From positions 4,154,001-4,218,000 of the forward strand of contig NZ_AP024585.1 in the NCBI RefSeq assembly GCF_018323885.1: a stretch of 64,000 nucleotides of DNA. Direction: 5' to 3'. The position numbers and the translations under genes were made by a program. This document shows positions 11,030 through 20,225 of the stretch, piece after piece; positions within the stretch are counted from its first letter, which is position 1; each line of letters opens with the position of its first letter. The notes beneath the pieces are model-generated. The model had not been told where the DNA came from. It searched no databases and saw only the letters and a program-made list of their open reading frames with translations. Source of the stretch: Citrobacter amalonaticus (GTDB taxonomy: Bacteria > Pseudomonadota > Gammaproteobacteria > Enterobacterales > Enterobacteriaceae).

Positions 11030-12222
11030 CTGGCTACGGTAGATTTCTGGTCGTTGCAACACGTTATTTGTTTGCTGGATTTCACGCCATTTCTGCAAAT
11101 GTTCTTTGCTGTCAAAGACATCCATACTCTCTGATAAGCCTGTAAACAAACCCGCTTTAGTTCCATGCATTTTTTGAATTCCCGGCCAAATCCTGCGCGA
11201 GCGCTATACGCTGACAGCGCAATAACGACTGGTTTTGCAGGTCGGGGGTTATAATAAATCGCTGAGTGATGACGATATTAATATTACTTTTCTTTGTGGC
11301 TTTTTTATACCATCTTGAGCTATAGAGTAATGTCGGGTGAAAATCGTAATCAAAAGATCAATCATGGGGAAAACGCAATAAAAAGAATAATGACCCATCC
11401 AGATTATCTGGACGCATATAAAGTTATATTTTGTTCTGCACTAACTCAAAATCAAACAGGATTAATGTAATAACTATACGTAAATTCAGATTATGACATT
11501 CAAGATTCTGTTTGAATATCATACCAATAAGATGCATTTCTGGCTGAACTTCATGTTCCAACTCTCCAACTCATTGATAATAAAAGTCAGACTAATTTCC
11601 TGAAAGTGTGTTCGCTGGCGACAATATGTCCTATAACGCCCAGTATATATGTATTGTAGAGATAGTTTCTCTGAAATGAGAAAAAGCAGACCTGACAGTA
11701 ATAACTGGGCGCTTCATTTTTTCCACACCATTTTTCGGACAGTTTCAGTCTACTGTCTGTAGCGACTTGCAGCAGCCATTGTAGCACACAATAAAACAAA
11801 AGTTTACTAAATAACCGATTTGCAGTGACGAACGTACAGTTTTCTGTAAGTAACCAAAGACTTCGCAAATAAAAATTAATACATCACATTTATGCGTTAG
11901 TATGGCTTAAGTATTGGTTGCTTAGAGACAAAAAACCTCGCTAACGAGGGGGGATTGCCCCTGTTGGTGCGGATTGCAGTTCGGTGCAATGACCATTGAT
12001 GCATTGTTCAATGATATGATTTTATTGCGATTAGTCCTTTTTAGTATACGAAAAACCAATAAATAAAGTCCTATATAGGAGTAAAGAGACTAATTAGGAC
12101 ACATTTACTGTTCGGATTATAGCCACATCGAATTAATATTACTCCAGCTAACCTTCTGGGCTCAGTAAGGTGGTTTTAAAGGTTAATAAAAGACATGCGT
12201 CTAAGGATAGAAGGATTTAAAA
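11030..12222. other. Long AT-rich stretch without a convincing gene; fimbrial promoter region at its right end
   Basis: About 1.2 kb between pheU and the first fimbrial gene. Short open frames exist (e.g. minus strand 10988-11170 and 11587-11868), but they lack ribosome sites and recognisable domains, so I do not call them. No integrase gene or remnant is recognisable, although an island next to pheU would often carry one. The right end contains a cluster of four small hairpins (11936-12013) and three AGTCCT-type boxes (12033-12100), described separately. The fimbrial promoter probably lies in 12030-12200. Confidence 0.6.
11936..12013. other. Cluster of four consecutive hairpins upstream of the fimbrial operon
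   Basis: Within 78 bases: CCTCG-CTAA-CGAGG (11936-11949), GGGG-ATTG-CCCC (11950-11961), ATTGCA-GTTCGG-TGCAAT (11973-11990) and CATTGA-N8-TCAATG (11994-12013). It could be a structured RNA leader, a small RNA or a set of protein-binding palindromes. The function is unknown. Confidence 0.4.
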
Positions 12223-12762
12223 ATGAGTAATAAATTTTTTGCTGTTGCGGTTATGAGTATGTCCGTTGTTATGGGGATGTCTACAGCTCAGGCTAACAAC
12301 GATGGTACTGTTAATTTTACCGGCGAAATTATAGGTACAGCCTGTACGGTTGATATCGGCGCAAATAACACAATGAATGTTGATCTCGGTAAAGTGAGTA
12401 AAACTGTTTTTACCGGAACGGGTACATACGCTTCAGCGACTGAGTTTGACTTAAAAGTGAAGGACTGTCCTGCAACTGGTATAAATGGCATTACCGTTAA
12501 GTTTGATGGTACTGCGTACGCTGGCGATAATAGTGTTCTTGCTCTTACCGAGGAAGACGGCGTTGCAACAGGCATTGCGATTGAGCTGTTAGATAAGAGT
12601 AAAAAAGCCGTTCCACTGTTTACCGATAGCGATTCATACGCTTTAGAGGCGGGTAAAACTGAGCTTACCATGCCGATGTATGCTCGTTATAAGCAGGTGG
12701 CCGCAGCTGTTACTGCCGGTCCGGCAAACTCCAGTGTTCAATTTACTCTTAACTACAACTAA
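12223..12762 (+). CDS. Fimbrial major subunit (chaperone-usher pilin)
   Basis: Likely main shaft subunit of the first fimbria. It has 179 residues with a signal peptide (MSNKFFAVAVMSMSVVMGMS, cleavage after TAQA), then the donor-strand region NNDGTVNFTGEIIGTACTVD, a cysteine pair (in TACTVD and VKDCPA) and the C-terminal beta-zipper ending SSVQFTLNYN typical of pilins. AAGGATTTAAAAATG gives a ribosome site. It is first in the operon subunit-chaperone-usher-adhesin-minor subunit (12223-17550), in DNA much richer in A+T than the backbone, which suggests acquisition. The fimbrial type is not assigned. Confidence 0.9.
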   Translation: MSNKFFAVAVMSMSVVMGMSTAQANNDGTVNFTGEIIGTACTVDIGANNTMNVDLGKVSKTVFTGTGTYASATEFDLKVKDCPATGINGITVKFDGTAYAGDNSVLALTEEDGVATGIAIELLDKSKKAVPLFTDSDSYALEAGKTELTMPMYARYKQVAAAVTAGPANSSVQFTLNYN

Positions 12763-12836
12763 TTGGTGGAGTATTGACTAATTAGCACGTGGAGTAAATT
12801 TCACGTGCTATTTATAATATTATATAAGATATCATT

Positions 12837-13520
12837 ATGAATCGTTCAATTATCTCTATCATAGCTATTTTAGGTGGCTATTTCCTGGCTTCCTCTGCTC
12901 ATGCTGGGGTTGTTATAGGCGGTACTCGTATCATTTATGATACGACAAAAAAAGATGCGTCCATTACTGTATCCAATCCTGACAATCATCCTTATTTGAT
13001 TCAGACCTGGGTGGATAATGTAGAGAATGTCACAAAGGAAGTACCTTTTATTGTCACACCGCCCCTGTATCGACTGAATGCTGGCAAGAAAAGCATGATG
13101 CGGATTGTCTATACAGAAAGTTCCTTGCCTGAAAATCAGGAATCAATGTTTTATTTCAATGTAAAAGCAATACCTTCATCATCGGAAACGTCCAGTAATG
13201 TGTTACAGGTTGTTGTTAAAAGTAAAATGAAATTGATTTACCGACCCAAAAAATTAAAAGGTATAGAGCCTGAAAGTTTTGCTGAAAATCTGCAATGGAA
13301 TATCAGTGGGAATCAATTAAATGTAAAAAATCCATCTCCATTTTATATGAACTTTGGAGAGATTAAGCTCAATGGTAGCGCGATCAAATCAGCATCATAC
13401 GTTGCACCAAACTCTAGCGCAAACTTTACGCTTCCTGGTCCGATGAAAAATGGCGCTATATCGTTTAAATTAATAAATGATTATGGCGGCCTGAGTAAAG
13501 AATTTAATTCCAAAATATAA
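12837..13520 (+). CDS. Periplasmic fimbrial chaperone (PapD/FimC-like)
   Basis: Stabilises pilin subunits in the periplasm by donor-strand complementation and delivers them to the usher. It has 227 residues with a signal peptide (to SSAHA), then two Ig-like domains. The G1-strand sequence and the family pattern around SVSNPDNHPYLIQTWV, PPLYRLNAGKKSMMRI and FYFNVKAIP are typical; the basic residues in RLNAGK and KLIYRP would anchor the subunit C-terminus. It sits 74 bases after the major subunit and two bases before the usher. Confidence 0.92.
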   Translation: MNRSIISIIAILGGYFLASSAHAGVVIGGTRIIYDTTKKDASITVSNPDNHPYLIQTWVDNVENVTKEVPFIVTPPLYRLNAGKKSMMRIVYTESSLPENQESMFYFNVKAIPSSSETSSNVLQVVVKSKMKLIYRPKKLKGIEPESFAENLQWNISGNQLNVKNPSPFYMNFGEIKLNGSAIKSASYVAPNSSANFTLPGPMKNGAISFKLINDYGGLSKEFNSKI

Positions 13521-13522
13521 TA

Positions 13523-16045
13523 ATGGACTATCTAATGAACTGCTTGCAAGGATCTAGCCCTCGAATGAAGAGGTTGGCATTGTTGGTTGCCTTAGTATCA
13601 TTAGGTTATCCATTTAATGCTTTGCCTCGCGACCACTTCAATTCTGCGCTATTAGAAAATAATAGACCAGAGATCAAAGGGGTTGATTTGTCATCATTTG
13701 AAAATGGAATGCAACGCGCAGGGAAGTATCGCGTTGATATCATTTTGAATAATGATTTCTTTGCCTCAAAAGATATTAATTTTTCCAATGGCGAAGATGG
13801 GGAACTAACGCCTTGCCTGAGCATGGACTTTCTAAAAAATTTAGGTGTCCTTGTCGCAAATTTTCCAGAACTAAAAGAAACTGATGGTTGTGTAAATTTT
13901 AAGGTCATATCTCAAGCTTCAGCTAACTATGATTTATCAAGCCAGGAATTACAGTTGAGTATTCCTCAGGCTGCATTGTCTCAAAAGGTTCGCGGATTTG
14001 TAGACCCCTCATTATGGGATGAAGGTATTCCTGCCTTTTTATTGAATTACAGTATTTCTGGCGATGAGACGAAAAATGATGCCGGTGGCACAACGAACAG
14101 TCAGTATGCACGCATTCTGCCTGGAATAAATATCGGCCCATGGCGTTTCAGAAATTACAGTTCTATAAATCATGATGATGTCAATGGGACTCAGGTTGAT
14201 AGCGTTTATACCTATGTTCAGCGTGATATAAAGTTTCTTAGTAGCCAATTGACGATGGGTGATAGCAACACCCCATCCGATATATTTGATAGTGTCGCAT
14301 TTCGCGGGACGCAATTGGCAACAGATGAAGATATGAAACCTGATTCCTTGCGTGGATATGCCCCCGTTGTGCGTGGCATCGCCAAAAGTAATGCTCAGGT
14401 TATGATCAAGCAAAATGGATACATTATTTATCAAAGTTATGTTCCTGCGGGATCATTTGAAATTAACGATCTCTATCCGACAGGACAGGGGGGCGATCTG
14501 ACTGTGACAGTGAAAGAGCAGGACGGGAGCACACAGGAATTTGTTGTTCCTTATGCATCTTTGCCCCTGTTGCAACGTGAAAAAAGCTTGAAATACAGTG
14601 TTACCGCTGGACAATACCGTCCATCTAATTCTGATGTAGAAAAAACACCGTTCGTGCAAGGGACTGCAATTTATGGTTTGCCGTGGGGAATAACTATATA
14701 CGGTGGTGTGCAGAATGCGAAATATTATAATTCTCTTGCAATCGGCCTTGGGCGTAATTTAGGAATCATTGGTGCTATTTCAGTAGATGTTATTGCTGCA
14801 AAATCAGAACTAAATGACTCACGTAGTGAATCCGGACGCTCATTCCGTGTGCGTTACAGTAAGGATTTTGTCGATACAGGCACCAACTTTGCCATTGCCG
14901 GTTACCGCTACTCGACGGAAGGTTTTTATAATTTGCAAGAAGTGCTTGAATCATATGGCAATGAAGATGCAATGCCGAATCGCCGCCGTGACCGAGCTGA
15001 AATCAGCTTAACACAATCCTTGGGAGAGAATCTCGGCAGTATAACAGGCAACGCGGTACAAGAAAAATACTGGAATAATGATGAAAAACTTAAATCATAT
15101 TCATTCAGTTATAATAATTCATTCTCAGGCGTTACTTATTCTATAGTCTATAGTTTAAACAAAAATACTACAGCCAATAACGGCGACGGAACGACGTATA
15201 ACGAAAACTCATTGATGCTCAATGTTAATATCCCGTTGTCAAGATTTTTGCCTGATACATGGGCAAGTTATAACTTAAATAACAGCGAGCATGGTGGCGC
15301 GACACAGACTATAGGTCTTAGCGGTTCTGCACTGGAAGAAAATAACCTTACCTGGAATATGCAACAAACAAAAGACCGGGAAAGTTATTCTGGAAGCTTC
15401 ATGGCCGATTACAGAGGCGCGTTGGCGGAAACAAATCTGGGTTATAACTATAGCCCGGACTCACAGCAAATAAATTACGGTATATCGGGTGGTGTGGTAA
15501 TCCACAGTGGCGGTGTGACTTTATCTCAACCGCTGGGTGAAACCATTGCTATTGTTGAAGCGAAAGGAGCTAAGGGTGCTGGTATTTATAATCAGGCCGG
15601 TTCTGGAATTGATCGGTTTGGTTATGCGGTAATGAATAGCCTTAGTCCATATCGTAAAAATGATATTTCTCTCGATCCAGGCACTTTTTCGGATAATGTT
15701 GAAGTTGAAGATAATGGTGTTACCGTCACGCCAACCAAAGGTGCTGTTGTCAAAGCCAGGTTTAATTCTCATTATGGCTATAAGGCATTAGTAACTTTGA
15801 AAAATGGCTCAGGATATGTGCCATTTGGCGCAATGGTAAATTTAGTCGGGGGCGATAATTCCGATGAACAGAGTTTTATTGTTGGGGATCTTGGGCAGGT
15901 TTATATCAGTGGTTTGAAAAGCGAAAAAGGAAGTTTGTTAGTGAGATGGGGCAATGATGCAAACAATAACTGCAAGTCTCATTACAATCTGGTCGGTCAA
16001 CCTTCCGCCGGAAATATGTACAAGACAACTGCAACGTGTGAGTAA
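13523..16045 (+). CDS. Outer-membrane fimbrial usher
   Basis: Outer-membrane pore that assembles and secretes the fimbria. The 840 residues are the usual length for ushers. After a signal region (up to about residue 35) comes the N-terminal chaperone-binding domain (HFNSALLENNRPEIKGVDLS), the beta-barrel with its plug (PLWD/DEGIPAFLLNYSI; LRGYAPVVRGIAKSNAQVMI; SYVPAGSFEINDLYPTGQGG) and C-terminal domains with a cysteine pair near the end. The first ATG, at 13523, is two bases after the chaperone stop; an ATG at 13535 is an alternative. Confidence 0.93.
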   Translation: MDYLMNCLQGSSPRMKRLALLVALVSLGYPFNALPRDHFNSALLENNRPEIKGVDLSSFENGMQRAGKYRVDIILNNDFFASKDINFSNGEDGELTPCLSMDFLKNLGVLVANFPELKETDGCVNFKVISQASANYDLSSQELQLSIPQAALSQKVRGFVDPSLWDEGIPAFLLNYSISGDETKNDAGGTTNSQYARILPGINIGPWRFRNYSSINHDDVNGTQVDSVYTYVQRDIKFLSSQLTMGDSNTPSDIFDSVAFRGTQLATDEDMKPDSLRGYAPVVRGIAKSNAQVMIKQNGYIIYQSYVPAGSFEINDLYPTGQGGDLTVTVKEQDGSTQEFVVPYASLPLLQREKSLKYSVTAGQYRPSNSDVEKTPFVQGTAIYGLPWGITIYGGVQNAKYYNSLAIGLGRNLGIIGAISVDVIAAKSELNDSRSESGRSFRVRYSKDFVDTGTNFAIAGYRYSTEGFYNLQEVLESYGNEDAMPNRRRDRAEISLTQSLGENLGSITGNAVQEKYWNNDEKLKSYSFSYNNSFSGVTYSIVYSLNKNTTANNGDGTTYNENSLMLNVNIPLSRFLPDTWASYNLNNSEHGGATQTIGLSGSALEENNLTWNMQQTKDRESYSGSFMADYRGALAETNLGYNYSPDSQQINYGISGGVVIHSGGVTLSQPLGETIAIVEAKGAKGAGIYNQAGSGIDRFGYAVMNSLSPYRKNDISLDPGTFSDNVEVEDNGVTVTPTKGAVVKARFNSHYGYKALVTLKNGSGYVPFGAMVNLVGGDNSDEQSFIVGDLGQVYISGLKSEKGSLLVRWGNDANNNCKSHYNLVGQPSAGNMYKTTATCE

Positions 16046-16052
16046 TAACTAC

Positions 16053-17045
16053 ATGAATAATTTCAAATATTATCGACTACTACTTATCGTTTTCTCGTTC
16101 TTATTGCTGATAATGTCCAGAGAGGCTTTGGCCATTAAATGTGTCGATGCGGAAACACAGAGTCAGACTGCAACCCAGGCGGTAGGGTCTGTGGCGATAC
16201 CTAAAACTGACCCTGATGGTAGTATGGCATGGCGTTCACCACTCTTTCATTTACAAATTCAATGCTGGTCAGATAACGGCGATAAAAATGAAGATGTCTA
16301 TTTATACACTAACCCACTAAAATCGGCTGTCGGCACAGGTATACAGCTGGGGGTCGTGGTAAATGGCCAGGATTTTGACGATATAAGCCAGGGAAGCAAG
16401 TGGCATATACCGGGCTGGATGGTGAGCTGCCCGGGCGGTGGCACGTCATCTGAATGTAAAGCCAACCACAGTAGCTTTTATACAATCGATTATTATGTCA
16501 AGGTCAGGAAAAAGGGATCTGCATCAGGAACCTATCAGGGGAGTGATACATTCGCTGTTTTTCAGCTTGATGGCGTCGGTGGCTTGAACGTCAATGGTAA
16601 CTATCGTTTTCAAATCACAGGCTTGAAAAAAATTCGCTTTATAGGCTGCAGTGCAAATATAAATGTCACGCCAACAATTATCGATTTCGGTAATATCCTT
16701 TTGCCCGATACGACCTCGCCGGATCAATTTAAAGATAAAAAAGATTTTTCAATCACCGTTTCGCGTAGTTGTAACGACCCATTCAATCTGACGGCCCTTT
16801 ATACCACCACTGCGGAAACTGATGGTGACAAAGTGAGATTTAATGGGATGTATCTGAAAATTTTTGATAAAACTCGCAACGGTTATGTCAATTTCTCTGA
16901 TATGTTTCAATTGGTTGACTTTGCAAATCTGACTAATGTGCTCAGTGTTACGTTACCCTTTTCAGTAGAGCTTTATTTTGATGGCAGTGTACTTACGCCA
17001 GGGGAATATAGCCCAACTGTGACGGTATCAGTTTTTTATAACTAG
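16053..17045 (+). CDS. Putative fimbrial tip adhesin
   Basis: 330 residues, about twice the length of a pilin, as expected for a two-domain adhesin. I start at the ATG at 16053, eight bases after the usher stop, because it gives a proper signal peptide (NNFKYYRLLLIVFSFLLLIM to EALA); a longer frame from 15954 would overlap the usher and spoil it. Residues about 27-190 are a unique cysteine-containing receptor-binding-like domain; residues about 200-330 form a pilin domain starting at FIGCSANINVTPTIIDFGNI and ending TVTVSVFYN. The ligand is unknown. Confidence 0.78.
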   Translation: MNNFKYYRLLLIVFSFLLLIMSREALAIKCVDAETQSQTATQAVGSVAIPKTDPDGSMAWRSPLFHLQIQCWSDNGDKNEDVYLYTNPLKSAVGTGIQLGVVVNGQDFDDISQGSKWHIPGWMVSCPGGGTSSECKANHSSFYTIDYYVKVRKKGSASGTYQGSDTFAVFQLDGVGGLNVNGNYRFQITGLKKIRFIGCSANINVTPTIIDFGNILLPDTTSPDQFKDKKDFSITVSRSCNDPFNLTALYTTTAETDGDKVRFNGMYLKIFDKTRNGYVNFSDMFQLVDFANLTNVLSVTLPFSVELYFDGSVLTPGEYSPTVTVSVFYN

Positions 17046-17055
17046 CGGGAGCTAT

Positions 17056-17550
17056 ATGTTTATTTATAAATATTTGGTTGCTTTGCTGCTGCTGTGTTCT
17101 GCATACGTATATGCAGTAGGCTCATTCAACCTTAATTTCCATGTCAGGTTATATCAGAACGGTTGCACTGTTATTGGTGATAAAGATATCTATGTTGACT
17201 TTAGCGAAGTCGATGTGAAGCAGGTAAACTCAACACCTGCCCAGGAATTTAGTATCGATCTGAATTGTAATGTAGGGATGCCGAGTGTTTCCCTACAATT
17301 CGCTGGCGAAGCCGCAGGCACGAATAACCAATATATAAAAAACAATGGGACAGCTGCAAATGTCGCGGTAGAAATAAGAAGCAAAACTGATGATACTTTG
17401 ATCAGTAACGGGCGTGTTTTAAGCCAGGTCGTTGATCTCGATACAGGCAGAGCATCGTTTCCGATGAAAGCAAAGATTGTACCTTTAGACGGGACGCTCA
17501 AATCAGGCACTCTGTCAGCGGTCGTTGAGTTTACCATTTTATATCCTTGA
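17056..17550 (+). CDS. Minor fimbrial subunit
   Basis: 164 residues with a signal peptide (to AYVYA) and a single pilin domain: the cysteine pair lies in NGCTVIGD and LNCNVG, and the C-terminus VVEFTILYP resembles the beta-zipper that pairs with the chaperone. Last structural gene of the first fimbrial operon, ten bases after the adhesin. It may be an adaptor or terminating subunit. No clear terminator follows, though a T-rich run occurs near 17611. Confidence 0.82.
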   Translation: MFIYKYLVALLLLCSAYVYAVGSFNLNFHVRLYQNGCTVIGDKDIYVDFSEVDVKQVNSTPAQEFSIDLNCNVGMPSVSLQFAGEAAGTNNQYIKNNGTAANVAVEIRSKTDDTLISNGRVLSQVVDLDTGRASFPMKAKIVPLDGTLKSGTLSAVVEFTILYP

Positions 17551-17666
17551 TTAAAATATGCAAACCCGAACGCCTCTTGTCATATCAGCCAAGCGATAAC
17601 GATGGAATCTTTTTTTTTATTACACTAAACTTGATATGAAAACATGGGAACCATGTTTATGAGGCT

Positions 17667-18302
17667 ATGTTTTTGACTGGAGTAAACATGAATACTTCGC
17701 CCGCTAATAATAACTATTCAAACCCACTTTTTGAGTTGATGATACGTCATGGTGAAAAGCGGTTGTATAATCGGGCACAGTTTGTTGTTGATGCAACGAA
17801 TGATAAGAATATCTATTACGTCACCGAAGGAACCATCAATGTGTTTCGAAAAGGAGATAACATTGTTGTCGGAGTGATAAATGCCCCTTTCATGTTTGGT
17901 TTTGCTCTGATGTTTAACCCCATTGATATCGTTATTAAAGGGAGTGGGAAAACAGTAGCCTATGTGCTGCCTAATGACAAAGTTCGAGCACTAATTAGTG
18001 AGCTTAATTTGTGGGAGTCTGTTGCTGAACTGCTTTCAAGACGTATTGGCTATTACTCTTATAGGGACAAATCCATACTAGGAAAAGATGCTTATGAACT
18101 CATCAGCAAACAACTACAGGAATTAATCAAGTACACGTTAGAACAGCGGGTTGGAATTGTAACGTCGACATTTATCATCGACCGCACTGGGCTGTCTCGC
18201 AGTCGAGTAATGTATATCCTCAAGCAGTTGAAAGCCGGTGGATATATAAAAATAATAAAGGGAGTGTTACTCGAAGTTAATTCTCTACCGAAGAAATTCT
18301 AG
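17667..18302 (+). CDS. CRP-like winged-helix regulator (IprA/YaiV-like)
   Basis: Probably a transcription factor controlling the fimbrial operon just upstream on the same strand. The N-terminal half (residues about 15-120) looks like a cyclic-nucleotide-binding-type jelly roll (DKNIYYVTEGTINVFRKGDN, then APFMFGFALMFNP) but lacks the phosphate-binding cassette of true CRP. The C-terminal part holds a helix-turn-helix (IVTSTFIIDRTGLSRSRVMY, then ILKQLKAGGYIKI). A second start at 17688 (MNTSPANNN) is possible, and the ribosome-like GGAGTAAAC before it favours that shorter form of 204 residues. Confidence 0.72.
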   Translation: MFLTGVNMNTSPANNNYSNPLFELMIRHGEKRLYNRAQFVVDATNDKNIYYVTEGTINVFRKGDNIVVGVINAPFMFGFALMFNPIDIVIKGSGKTVAYVLPNDKVRALISELNLWESVAELLSRRIGYYSYRDKSILGKDAYELISKQLQELIKYTLEQRVGIVTSTFIIDRTGLSRSRVMYILKQLKAGGYIKIIKGVLLEVNSLPKKF

Positions 18303-18485
18303 ATATTTTTCGTATTAAACGGGATGCTCATGTGCAATGACTATTTCGATAATCTATTCAAATATCTGACCATTACAAATAAACCTTCTAATAAACGCAC
18401 TGCGCACGATGTCACACTTTTGAAAAACGATAAACTTTTCACTGAATTTCTGGGTCATAACTTCAATGGGGTGTAATGGACTCTC

Positions 18486-18782
<297 letters not shown>

Positions 18783-19190
18783 TCACAGCAATTTCAACCG
18801 GTTATCTATAAAATCAACACCGCAGCAGAACGGAGTACAAATATTACCGACGTGAGGCGAATCAGGTGCCTGATCCAGGCGAGTGCGAAATGCCTGATCG
18901 GTCTGCGGATCAGCCGTAATGATACGCTTCTCGATCAGCGCTTCTCCGACAGCAGTGCGGATTGCTTCCGGGATAAAATCAGTCTGGTTTTTGCCGCACA
19001 CCTGCTCAGCGAGTTTTAATGCGCAGATTAAGGATTTCGTGTATCCCCGACCGACCGTCCGCGCCCGACAGGGTGTTGTCCTCCTCTGTAGCGATGGACA
19101 TAAAGTATTAAGCACGCGTAATGCTGATCTCATTAAGATAGAGATGCGATGATGCCGTTTAATTTCGTGCCAGCTACCGAACGGTCTCAC
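18783..19190 (-). pseudogene. Decayed DUF1778 (TacA-like) antitoxin
   Basis: Only the part at about 18855-19034 is recognisable: GKNQTDFIPEAIRTAVGEAL followed by IEKRIITADPQTDQAFRTRL DQAP, which matches the C-terminal half of DUF1778 antitoxins (typically GKNRTDFVLEAA...EALIEQR...F...LD). The N-terminal ribbon-helix-helix is no longer legible; the reading frame upstream is arginine-rich noise. With the GNAT relic directly downstream this is a dead antitoxin-toxin operon in the normal order. Confidence 0.6.
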
Positions 19191-19691
19191 CTAAGCAACC
19201 AATCTCATGGTTAATACAGAGGTGATTGTCACCTTCCGTTTTATTTCAGGACAGAACAAAAAAAACAAAAGAGAATATATCTACAACGGTATGCGCGGTT
19301 CCTCGTGAAAAAACATGCTAACCATGATCGCTAGTGTGTACAAACTCATCAGGACACAGGCCGGATACCAGTAGAGTCAGATGCAATAATCTCTGGCAGG
19401 ATATAAAGATCATTAACGAGAAATAGTTGCCCATTGAAACCAGATTTCAAGGGCAACTGATAAGCAAACCATTCAAAAATGTAATGCGGCTTAAAAAGTG
19501 CTTAGTGCTACGCTTGTACTTACTGGTAAATACGGATCAAGCGTCCACTCTGCACAAGTATAAACAAAATGGACAAAAGGCAATAGTGACAGCATGCGAA
19601 CATTAATATTTTATTGGGATTTTTCCTAATGGTTCGCGAGATAATACCCAGTATTTTTCATATTATCAGGACTATCTAATTGACTTTTCAC
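19191..19691. other. Gene-free stretch with one strong inverted repeat
   Basis: No coding frame is supported. At 19425-19458 a 14-base-pair inverted repeat with a single bulged A (AGTTGCCC-A-TTGAAA / TTTCAAGGGCAACT, loop CCAGA) could be an orphan terminator or part of a small RNA; neither side has a strong T-run. Confidence 0.5.
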
Positions 19692-20057
19692 TCATTGTTG
19701 CAAATGAAAATACCCCTTGTTAGAATGCCAATCAATATCTGTAGAGTCCTTTGACAAAAACCACTGATGGTGCTTTTGCATTTTATTTCTTATAACCTGG
19801 CCATATTTCTCCAGCGGAAGAAGTAAGTGTCTGACTTTATAAATTGAAATGCCACACAGATCGGCAAGTTCTCTGGTCGACAGGCCCTGAGTACTGTGAT
19901 CTTTTAATAGATTGAGAATAAAAAATTGTTCCGGCCCCCTGATCATCGGCAGGTCACTTATTCCCATTTCCGCCGCTAACATCTGCAGATTGTCATGAGG
20001 TACGTTGTAGCCTGGATGTGCTGTACCCGGGTTATATGAACGCAGCGAGAGTTTCAT
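19692..20057 (-). CDS. FaeA/PapI-like winged-helix regulator
   Basis: 121 residues. Residues about 40-105 (PEQFFILNLLKDHSTQGLST, RELADLCGISIYKVRHLLLP, LEKYGQVIRNK) resemble the small winged-helix proteins FaeA and PapI, which act with Lrp in phase-variable fimbrial expression. The family core is only about 70-80 residues, so the N-terminal PGTAHPGYNVPHDNLQMLAA stretch is an extension. It is divergent from the membrane regulator at 20226. A role in controlling one of the two fimbrial operons is inference; I see no obvious paired GATC sites upstream of them. Confidence 0.65.
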   Translation of the reverse strand: MKLSLRSYNPGTAHPGYNVPHDNLQMLAAEMGISDLPMIRGPEQFFILNLLKDHSTQGLSTRELADLCGISIYKVRHLLLPLEKYGQVIRNKMQKHHQWFLSKDSTDIDWHSNKGYFHLQQ

Positions 20058-20225
20058 TGCAGACTCCTGGATTTTGAAGGTGTTAGCAGTATGCGTTCAC
20101 CTGATTCAACCAGCAACATTAGCTTGAAATGAACGCAAATACAGGATTTTTATCTAATATTCATGTCGTTTTATTGAGAGATGACTGTATGTTAGAGGAA
20201 AGCAGGGTCTAGGGTGGAGATGAAC

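Noticed and set aside
10988..11170. 60-codon minus-strand frame ending at the pheU 3' end, considered as an integrase remnant
   Set aside because: Hydrophilic sequence with no tyrosine-recombinase motif; I cannot support an integrase origin.
11587..11868. 93-codon minus-strand frame in the gap after pheU
   Set aside because: No ribosome site, no family resemblance, AT-rich chance frame.
15954..16052. Longer adhesin start overlapping the usher gene by about 90 bases
   Set aside because: It would place a polar segment before a clear signal peptide beginning at the ATG at 16053.
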